This document shows positions 1 through 7,076 of a DNA stretch of 14,085 nt, piece after piece. A program made the position numbers and the translations under genes. The notes beneath the pieces are model-generated. The model ran no database searches. It was not told the origin of the DNA and saw only the letters and a list, made by a program, of their open reading frames with translations. Within the stretch, counting starts at the first letter, position 1. Every line of letters starts with the position of its first letter. Origin of the DNA: Cerioporus squamosus. Its lineage: Eukaryota; Basidiomycota; Agaricomycetes; Polyporales; Polyporaceae. The DNA lies in contig JABYQS010000754.1 in the NCBI GenBank assembly GCA_022592435.1, forward strand, positions 1-14,085, given 5' to 3'.

Positions 1-1349
1 TAGTGCTAAGCAGCCACATCTGTGGAGGATACGGAAACACGATCAGTGCACAGAGAAACAGGCTGAGGAACCGATAGACCATGCCTGATGCTGGAACGTC
101 CTAAGGACAGCACCTTCTGGTCATGCACAAAGAGGCGACGGTGTCAGGGAGCGGATAGACAGCAATGCTCAATAGTAAGGAGGTCGCGTAAAGCCATCAC
201 TGAGACTAAGACACCTCAGGAAGCAGCACGAAACGCATGTACGAGGCAATGTGAGATTCCGTGTCGACCATTCGATTCGACTGATAGTGCCAGGGAATCC
301 AACTACACAGCTGTGCAGAACGTCATACGGCTTCCTACGGTATCACGGCCTCAATGGAAGGTGAAACTCCTCGTTGGACACGGGGTGAGTCGACGAAGTC
401 CACCGACATGAGTCCGGACGGAACCTCTGCACTCGGTATAGACAGTAGCAAGAACCCTTCCCTGTGTAGGATTCCCGCAATCCTTAGACAGGGCGGCTGA
501 CATTATTGAGGGTGTGTACTTGTACGCGCCATCTTCGCCCTCAAATAACGTGAGCTGTGCCATTGTTGGGAATGACCACATAAGTACGCTGTCAAGGCCC
601 CTTCTGAGGCGCCAGAATTGACACATGCCATGGACAGACGGGATGATAGCGACTGCGCACATAGCCATGGTCTTCAGGATAGATGACAACTCACACGCAC
701 TAAGCTTCCTCCAGGTTCCAACACGGATTGCACATCGAACTGCCCCTCGACCCTGAAGCGTCCATGTAGCCGCATCTGTCCGAGATGACGAGAGCAGCCC
801 TCTGGGAAAGGGCTCCTGTGTACTGTACGCGCAGTTCTGTGGAAGCGTGGAACACGATGTCTCGCCTCCTCGTGCGTCCTCTCGTCTAACATAGACGGGC
901 TGCGCCGTTCACGACGAGTACGGCCCCACCAAGAGCAACTGTTGCGGTGCTTACCTTCCTCAACAATCTCTGCATTCCCTGCCATCTTTTTCAGCCAGTA
1001 TCCCTACTTGTCCTCCGTAGGTCGTGTCATCCGGCTGAGTGCGTCAGATAAGAAGTCTCCGAGAAGCGGGGCCTTCCGACGTGGCGAAGCACGACGATTC
1101 CATGGGAGAGATTTGGGTCGAACCTAATGCATCAGGATATCTGGACGTGCATGTTGAATACGTTCCGGGCTAGAGACAAGCAAGCAAGACACTGCAAGAC
1201 GGGACAGAGTAAGAGGCGCTCAGAGGTGCTCAGCCTCAGGAGGAGCCTGATATGGCGATTCCCGACCTTCCGCTGTTCGAACCACCCAACCCCGGGTTGC
1301 ATGAAGAACCCAGCTTGCACGGGAGCGCCCACTTCTAACGACAGATCTC

Positions 1350-1366
1350 CTCGTTGAAACAACGAG
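1350..1366. repeat. Short perfect hairpin
   Basis: A 7-bp perfect inverted repeat (CTCGTTG / CAACGAG) is separated by three A residues. It lies in a stretch without a gene. No function is assigned; a chance occurrence is possible at this size. Confidence 0.35.
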
Positions 1367-1401
1367 AGGTATCACAGTAAGAAGGTTGTAGGGATTATAG
1401 T

Positions 1402-1493
1402 GCCAGTAGTAAACTCGCATGAGCGGATGCCCACTACATACTACTGCGCTCGGTGAAGGACAACAGTTCTACTTCATGCAAGCCAGTAGTAAA
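1402..1493. repeat. 12-bp direct repeat plus inverted copy
   Basis: GCCAGTAGTAAA occurs at 1402-1413 and again at 1482-1493. Between them TACTACTG (1438-1445) is the inverse of the repeat's CAGTAGTA. This could be a fragment of a decayed repeat. I see no flanking duplication or longer terminal repeat. Confidence 0.3.
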
Positions 1494-4400
1494 GAAAGGG
1501 ATAAATAAGCGAGTCAGGCAACGGTATCAATGAGTACACTACGGCCAGAGCCTTGTGAGATCCGCTCCAGGTGCAGGATGCTGCTAGACGCGGCCTATCT
1601 CGTTCGCTCTACCAACTTGGGGGCCAACCATAATGCGCCGTCCCCCGCCGGAGCTGAGGCAAAGGCATCGAGCCCTATCACAGATGAGGGGTAAAACGAG
1701 CGAGCTTCGTCTTAAGAGTATCGCTGAGAGGCGAACGAACATGTACTAACCGGATCCGTCGAAGAAGGGACAGCTGTGGTTACGGTCACGGATTCGATAC
1801 TGGCGGAGGAGGGATGCGTCGCTTGTGCGCTCGTCGAGGATGCCTGCAGGAGGAGTGAACGTCACTGTGTGTCATGGCTCCCGAGCAATGAACCTGTGAG
1901 GAAGAACGTACCTCGAGAGGCCCCTCACCCGGCGCTGAGGCTATCAAGCAGCCCATTTGCCGGCATCCCCTGTCTTCCAACAACTGGGTGACTTCTGTGT
2001 TACTACAGCTTCTCCGATTCAAGTTTTGAAGGTACGCACCAGAGTCGCTGCCAGTTCAAGCGGGTAAGCCGAAGCCGTCTGGATGATGACCGAAGCTACG
2101 ATCACTGGCAGTCAGATTGGGATGGCTGTTTGCTTGAACAGAGATAACCCACCTCCGACAATGGCAGATGAGATTATGAACGTGCGAGTAAGGATGAAGG
2201 ACAACATGGTCGGGAGGTCCGAAGGAGCGACTAGGGGTTCTGACGTGGGACGGGCGTATGAAGTGAGAGACTGCTGAAGGACGAATGTCGGTGTTCTTCA
2301 AGCAGCTCCGGTCTTTATGCATCCTCTGTGAGAGCTGAGCGGCGCGTTACACTCCGGGACACAACGATGAAACGGCGGCGACATACCTGAAGATGGAGAT
2401 CGCAACTCCCTGGCGAATCTCTCGAGCTCGTCCGCAACGCTCGAAGAATGAAGCCCCATAATACAGATGGACGGACAGCTGCGATGTGAAGATCACGGTC
2501 GTACGGGGACATCCCAACAAGACGTGAATGCCCTTGTACGACCTCGCCAGGGACAACGGCGAGCGGTGATTCGTGGCGGCATGCTCGGACTACGCCCAGT
2601 CGCAAACTAGGGCATGCAGCAGCCGCGAAGGTGGCGGCCAGGGTTTGTGATGCGCCTTGAGAGTGATGTCGGCTTCGGGGGCTGACGGGCGCGGCGCCCA
2701 GGTTGATTTCCGTCGCCGCGTATTGCGAACACAGCACCGACTCGGATGGGTCCCGCAGGCAAGCGTATCTGTGCATATGCGGTCAGGGTGGCACCAAATG
2801 CGCCTGAGCGAAGCATCTCACCGATGACGTACTCCTCGCTCGTCCGGTGTAGGAGACTGATGCGCTAGCTCTTGCCAACTAACAGGGCACCGACCTAGCA
2901 TGAGAACGTTCTTGCATCGTAGGCCTTGGAGGTATGAGTACAAGGAATCAAGAAGGGAATTTTTACAAGGGAGGTAATGTGTTGCCACGTACACGTTTAC
3001 AGGGATGCTCCGCTTGGGGTCGATAGCTCATGCGCCAGGGTCTAAGCTCAGTGCCTTGAAGCAACGCGAACTCGGACTAAATCGGTCTTTGAATTTGCTT
3101 GGACACTTCCGTGCGCAATTCACGGCCTTCCATATTGCAGTTGAAGCCGCCGAGGGTCTCCTCCACTGGAAGACAGAGAACATGGGCCGTCGGCGGTTGG
3201 TCCGGACGGAAGTTCGAGCGAGTGGGCGAGTTTGCGTCCGGTGAGGCTACCAGTCACCCAGGGTGTCGACAGCCGCTGCTGACAAGCATCGGCCCCGACG
3301 GGCGAGCTGCATGCGCATATGATGCCCCAGTACGAACTTGAGGTCTGCGATTGAACGATCTGTGAGATGGGCGCCGCGTGAGCGAACCTGTTCGTTCCAG
3401 AGCGCAGGATCAGTACTTCAAACGCTGCCAACGAGCAGGCACATACCTCCCACAAACAGCGCCGATGTAGTGAGGGCGCGATGGCCGCTAAGGGATGTAT
3501 GGGACGGTGTCGACGGGTAGTCAAGCCATCTCGTAGTAAAACGACGAGAGATTCCGTCTTCCGGCTCTAGAACCTCGGCAGAGCGCAGATATGTTGGCGT
3601 AACGAGAGAAGTGAGGTGAGCTGGTCTTTTGGGAGCAAGTTTCCGTACCTCATTCCGAAGAGGGCAAGAGAAATCGGAATGAACTTGGTTCGTAACTTGG
3701 TCGCATACGTGGCAACGTCAACAGAGCCTTAGTGTAGATCAGAGACATCTGTTGCGTCCGTGCATGTTCCTGGCTGTCAGTCTGACCATCAGCAGGAAGT
3801 CAATGGGATCAGAATCGACGGGCGTACCGTACTTATGCATGGGAGTGAGGAGGGACCGAAGACCTTTGTGGCTTCCATTTTGGGTGGTTCGTTTGAACTT
3901 GCTCGTTTATAGGATCAAGATTCGACCACAGACGCCCATAACTTGTCCGTCGACCACGATGTTCCCCTTGTTACCACTCGCGTCTCGTCTCACTCAGAAC
4001 TGTTCGAACACTACGAGTCTGACACCGCAGTCTTGGGATGTCTGCTGTGGACTAGGTAAAGCTCTTCCACCGCTCTAATAGCGCAAAGGTTAGCCAGTAC
4101 GAGCAACTCGTCATATATGACCTTGAAGACCTGCCAGCGCAAACGAATAAGTATTTTTTATCCTACATGTGTGGATGTGGGGTGCATGACGTTGCAGCGG
4201 CTGGTCCCGGTGACTAGCCTGGTGCTGGAACTGCAGCGTAATACCCCGGATGGGCGCATCGAGGCGGGGTGAAGAACAAGGACGCCCATAACCGGCAACG
4301 GAGGCGCGCGGGCAATGTCGTAAGTTGCCCTGCAGGCCGAGTCGGGCATCCCTTGTAGTCAAACGCACGCTTACCCGTCACAAACTCACTACCCAGTATG

Positions 4401-4533
4401 GACCCGCGCTTCCCGAGAAGGGCGACGCAATCCTCTCACCGCAAAAATAGCCGGACCCATCAAGTCCCTCCTTCCTATTCCGACGCCTCCTTTGAGCAGC
4501 CAAAGCGAGCAGGGAGTTGTCTGTGCAACACAG

Positions 4534-4540
4534 TATAAGA
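4534..4540 (+). promoter_or_regulatory. Candidate TATA box of the secreted-protein gene
   Basis: TATAAGA lies about 130 bp before the ATG at 4671. It is followed by a pyrimidine-rich leader (about 4590-4660), the usual arrangement for fungal RNA polymerase II promoters. Its assignment is inferred from position and leader composition only. Confidence 0.4.
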
Positions 4541-4670
4541 CCCGGCGTAAAGATGTGGACGAAGGCCAGCGCGCCTTCATCGGGTGTCCTGACCCTTCAC
4601 CTCACCCCTACCTCCACCAGCTGATCCTCTTCGTTCTCTCCTCGAATACTCGCTTTGCTTCTGAGTCAAC

Positions 4671-5488
4671 ATGGTCCCTACTTTCATTCTCACCCGCACC
4701 TTCGCCATCTCTGCGCTCTTCGTGGGTGGTACGTGCGCACGACTCCTGCCGCGATGACGCATGCCTGACCATTCCTGTGCAGCCTTTCCCGTATCCTACG
4801 CTGCGCCTATTCCCAACGCAGCTTCTCCTTCCATGGTATGTCTCCGCTTTTCAGGCTCTGCTCCTTGTGCCAACCTTCCGTTCCAGCGGTTTGCGGCTCG
4901 GGGTTGTCGTCAGATGGGATGTTTGTATGCTCTGCCTACTGGGAGCTCGGACTCGGTGGGTTACCTTCCTATCATCGCTCAAGGATTCAACTAACACGCT
5001 CCAATGCAGTCCGATGACCCTACTAGTTCAAACATCACCACGACGCTGTCAATACCTCCTGGCGGCTTCTCGCAGGAGTCGATGCAAGTCATAGACTTCC
5101 TGATCTCTGCCCTTACAGCCGCTCGCTCCGTTACCACAGACGCTTCTGCCAGTCCGACGGTTGATGCTGTCGAACATACCGAAGATGCGGTGAAAGTAGA
5201 CGGGTTCGCGACTGCGGCCATAGCGGCAGAGATAGAAGAGACGGCCTCCAGTGTGGAAGCGTCTTCGCCCGAGAGACGAGCGGAATCTCTGCCCCGTGTA
5301 CCCGAAGAGAGCACTTCAGAACTCGCGAACGAGCTCAAAGCGCCCTCGACGATTCCTCGAGCGCTAGCAGCAGGAGCGGCAGTAGTGACGGTTGCGAGGG
5401 AAGCGGTACGTGCTCTTGTTCGTGCTGCACTGCGATAACAGGAGGCTGACAATTCCCAAATCAGGCCATTCTGGACGCTCTCGTATAA
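4671..5488 (+). CDS. Small secreted Ala/Ser/Glu-rich protein, uncharacterised
   Basis: Spliced model: exons 4671-4728, 4783-4835, 4887-4955, 5010-5405 and 5465-5488, ending in TAA (199 residues). The introns are 51-59 nt; the clearest are 4729-4782 (GTACGT...CTGAC...CAG), 4956-5009 (ACTAAC branch, GCAG) and 5406-5464 (GTACGT...CTGAC...CAG). The first 25-27 residues form a signal peptide (MVPTFILTRTFAISALFVG, then AFPVSYA-AP) created only when intron 1 is removed, which supports the start. The rest is rich in Ala, Ser, Thr and Glu, with few Cys, so it is not a typical Cys-rich effector. A hydrophobic stretch (IPRALAAGAAVVTVAREA) lies near the C-terminus. Exon 3 is uncertain: its 5' acceptor could be 4886 or 4913, and the 5' site GTGGGT at 4956 is weak, so 4836-5009 might be one intron (176 residues). 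All options keep frame. I do not recognise the family; secretion is inferred from the N-terminus. Confidence 0.6.
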
Positions 5489-6295
5489 ACCACATCGCCT
5501 CCCTCCTGTATTCACTGTGCTCCGGTCAAGCCTTCAGCTCTCGTCTCGCCTCGTCTGTTCGGTCCCCTCACCACTCCCACACGGACTCCCATTCCTTCCC
5601 TTCTCCTGCGTTACCCAACCCCGTCGCTGCGCGCGTGCTCCTCCCACCCAGTTCTCGTGCCGCTGCATCCTCACCTCGCGCTGGTGCGCCAGGACTCACG
5701 AGGTAGAAAGCGGACGCGTACTTCCTTCACTCGTTCATTCATGGGCACGCCTGCGGTCGTCCTAATCTCCCCATCGGGCTCGGTTTCTCGGTTTCTCACC
5801 TGGACTCGGTGCGCGCTCCGTCAGGACTCTGCAGCTCCGGTGTAACCTAAACCTACCCGCGGCCTACTACGCCGCGTACCGTCACCTGCAGTTATTCATC
5901 GCATTGCCCATTGCACCGTCACACCTCGTCCGTCGTCCTCTGTCTGTCGTTTGCTTTCGCTGTTCGCTGTCGCTCGTCTCCGTTTCTTGGGTATCGTGTA
6001 TCAGTAGTCTGTTTCTCCCCTCTCTCCGTCTTAGATTTTCTCGTCGTCGTCGTCATCGGAGTGCTTCGATCGTGTATTACTAGCCCGTGTACATAGTTCT
6101 CGACTAATTCAGCCGTGCTCATCCCGGCCCATTCCGATTCTCTCGTGTTGGTTGCGGTCCCAGTGGATCAGTCTGTTTAGTCGATTGGCCCGCCGCCTGA
6201 GTCGCGGCACGACGCGATGTCTCAAGGTCAACGCAAAGGCAGCTTTGAAAAGAGGACCTTCGGTGTATGTATTAGCTTAGACAGCAACACTTTAT
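5489..6295. other. Pyrimidine-rich tail and intergenic stretch
   Basis: The plus strand is strongly C/T-rich here, with runs such as repeated TCG triplets near 6040-6056. Open frames (for example 5392-5706 and 5657-5845) are low-complexity Ser/Pro/Arg and overlap each other. It most likely holds the 3' untranslated region of the secreted-protein gene plus the upstream flank of the tRNA gene. No canonical AATAAA is seen. A short ATG frame at 6217 runs straight into the tRNA gene and is not accepted. Confidence 0.4.
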
Positions 6296-6324
6296 GGGCA
6301 TGTGGTGTAGTTGGTTACAGTCAT

Positions 6325-6360
6325 CCCCCGCCCAGTGGGTCACCCCCGCCCAGTGGGTCA
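6325..6360. repeat. Tandem 18-bp duplication inside the left terminal repeat
   Basis: CCCCCGCCCAGTGGGTCA is present twice head to tail. The right arm carries the same pair, but its inner unit differs by two bases. Subterminal repeats of this kind are typical transposase-binding sites; that role here is inference. Confidence 0.75.
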
Positions 6361-6443
6361 CTACCCGATATAGTAGCGGTCCGGCGCCTGATAACGTGGA
6401 GGCGCCCGACGTGTTCGCGCATGACGCGCGTCCTCGTCTTCCT

Positions 6444-6459
6444 GTACTTACATAAGTAC
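6444..6459. repeat. Palindrome in the MITE core
   Basis: GTACTTA, a 2-nt spacer, then TAAGTAC forms a perfect 7-bp inverted repeat near the centre of the element. It could mark the join of two ancestral arms or be chance. Confidence 0.4.
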
Positions 6460-6614
6460 CATTGACAAGTTCCACTCCAGCTATGTACACTTCTTATGTG
6501 CAATCTGGGCGCCTCCACGTTATCAGGCGCCGGACCGCTACTATATCGGGTAGTGACCCAGTGGGTGGGGGTGACCCACTGGGCGGGGGATGACTGTATC
6601 ACGCTCGCTTAGCA

Positions 6615-6637
6615 TCACGGTCTTATGGCTTACTGTT
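6615..6637 (+). other. tRNA intron (23 nt)
   Basis: It lies between nucleotides 37 and 38 of the tRNA, directly 3' of the anticodon loop purine. Its GCT can pair with anticodon AGC, as expected for the anticodon-intron helix recognised by the tRNA splicing endonuclease. The exact boundary could shift by one because T flanks both sides. Confidence 0.85.
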
Positions 6638-6692
6638 TGCGAGAGGGGTCCGGTTCAATCCCGGACATGTCCATGAATATGTTGCAGTATGA

Positions 6693-6698
6693 TTTTTT
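6693..6698 (+). terminator. RNA polymerase III terminator
   Basis: A run of six T on the sense strand, 20 nt after the tRNA 3' end, matches the standard Pol III stop signal and supports this as a formerly active tRNA gene. Confidence 0.75.
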
Positions 6699-6699
6699 C

Positions 6700-7076
6700 T
6701 CTGGCTACGCCATTGCAGTGCAGCCGTACGTGCTGCACCGTCTACGATGGAGCCACTGCCATGTACTCGTACACGAGTCACAGGGATCTGCGTGGACGCG
6801 GCATAGCCATGATTGGAGACTTATTTCCGTAGTCGCATACCAGACGAGGGGTTTGCGTTGAACCTATTACCCAAGGTCGTCGTGACCGTATGAGAATGAC
6901 ACTCCCCACAGGACTAGAGTGGGTGCAGGGGGTCCGCGAATCTCGATGCCCAGCGAGATTTTCTCAAGCGGGCTGCGTCGGAGGCGAGCCTGAACAAGCA
7001 ATCATCGACTGACCCACAAATGGATCACATTATCCGGCTGTAAGCCGACGCAGTGCGTACGCATCACACGGCCTAC
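6700..7076. other. Intergenic spacer between tRNA gene and phosphoesterase 3' end
   Basis: No gene is seen. It must contain the 3' untranslated region of the minus-strand phosphoesterase. A 7-bp perfect hairpin (AATCTCG / CGAGATT, 8-nt loop) is at 6939-6960 and a self-complementary CTCGTACACGAG is at about 6767-6778. Neither is linked to a function. Confidence 0.45.
6939..6960. repeat. Hairpin with 7-bp stem
   Basis: AATCTCG (6939-6945) pairs with CGAGATT (6954-6960) around an 8-nt loop, followed by T-rich bases. It might be a structured part of a 3' untranslated region or a chance repeat. I tested it as a tRNA anticodon arm and found no matching D- or T-arm. Confidence 0.35.

Larger units (their letters stand above)
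1..4480. other. Gene-poor region with no supportable gene
   Basis: I read both strands for conserved protein motifs, for chains of open segments joined by GT...CTRAC...AG introns, for tRNA boxes and for transposon proteins (reverse transcriptase, integrase, transposase) and found none I could defend. Open frames are short, mutually overlapping and of mixed composition, the longest being about 150 codons (2315-2776, minus). In contrast, the region right of 4480 quickly yields spliced genes. It may be intergenic DNA or an old, decayed transposon region. Small local structures (1350-1366, 1402-1493) are listed separately. Confidence 0.5.
6318..6596. mobile_element. 279-bp inverted-repeat element (MITE), TA target duplication
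   Basis: A non-coding element begins CAGTCATCCCC and ends with its inverse GGGGATGACTG, flanked by TA on both sides (6316-6317 and 6597-6598). The terminal inverted repeats are 90 bp (6318-6407 and 6507-6596) with two mismatches. Each holds two 18-bp units (left: 6325-6342 and 6343-6360, identical). The 99-bp core has no coding capacity but contains a small palindrome. TA duplication and a CAGT-type terminus fit non-autonomous Tc1/mariner-pogo elements; family placement is inference, since no transposase is present. A transcript could fold into a hairpin with a stem of about 90 bp. Near-identical arms and an undecayed target gene point to recent insertion. Confidence 0.88.
6296..6673 (+). tRNA. 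tRNA-Ala(AGC), intron-containing, interrupted by a transposable element
   Basis: The two halves are 6296-6317 and 6599-6673. Acceptor stem GGGCATG (6296-6302) pairs with CATGTCC (6666-6672) with one G:U, followed by discriminator A (6673). The D-arm is GTGT, loop AGTTGGTTA, then TCAC (6599-6602). The anticodon stem CTCGC (6604-6608) pairs perfectly with GCGAG (6639-6643). The loop TTAGCA carries anticodon AGC (6611-6613). A 23-nt intron (6615-6637) lies at the canonical 37/38 position and contains GCT (6628-6630), able to pair with the anticodon. The variable loop is AGGGG and the T-arm is TCCGG-TTCAATC-CCGGA. A box TGGTGTAGTTGG (6303-6314) and B box GGTTCAATCC (6652-6661) both match consensus. 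An insertion at 6318-6596 (plus one TA copy) splits the D-loop. Without it the gene is 97 nt (74 after splicing). All stems are intact, so the insertion looks young. As it stands the gene cannot give a normal tRNA unless the insert is lost, so it is probably inactive. Confidence 0.9.

Noticed and set aside
674..985. 103-codon minus-strand ORF beginning MAGNAEIVEEG, with a GTAAGC site after codon 10
   Set aside because: The start context looks plausible, but the body is Arg/His-rich with no recognisable domain and the frame is open with or without the intron; not enough to call.
1276..1300. GGTTCGAAC on the minus strand, resembling a B box
   Set aside because: The last two B-box bases do not match and no acceptor or D-arm surrounds it.
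1604..1640. tRNA-like D-arm on the minus strand (AAGTTGGTAGAGC)
   Set aside because: The D-stem partner is wrong (CCCC against GAGC) and no T-arm or B box follows within range.
2315..2776. 153-codon minus-strand ORF, the longest in the left part
   Set aside because: Overlaps other open frames, shows no motif, balanced hydrophobic core or splice logic, and is no longer than chance allows.
6217..6465. 82-codon plus-strand ORF starting MSQGQRKG
   Set aside because: Runs through the tRNA 5' half and the MITE arm, so it cannot be a conserved coding frame.
6318..6596. Reading the large inverted repeat as a transcription terminator or CRISPR-like structure
   Set aside because: Arms of 90 bp with TA duplication at a disrupted tRNA gene fit a transposable element; there are no regularly spaced repeats and the genome is eukaryotic.
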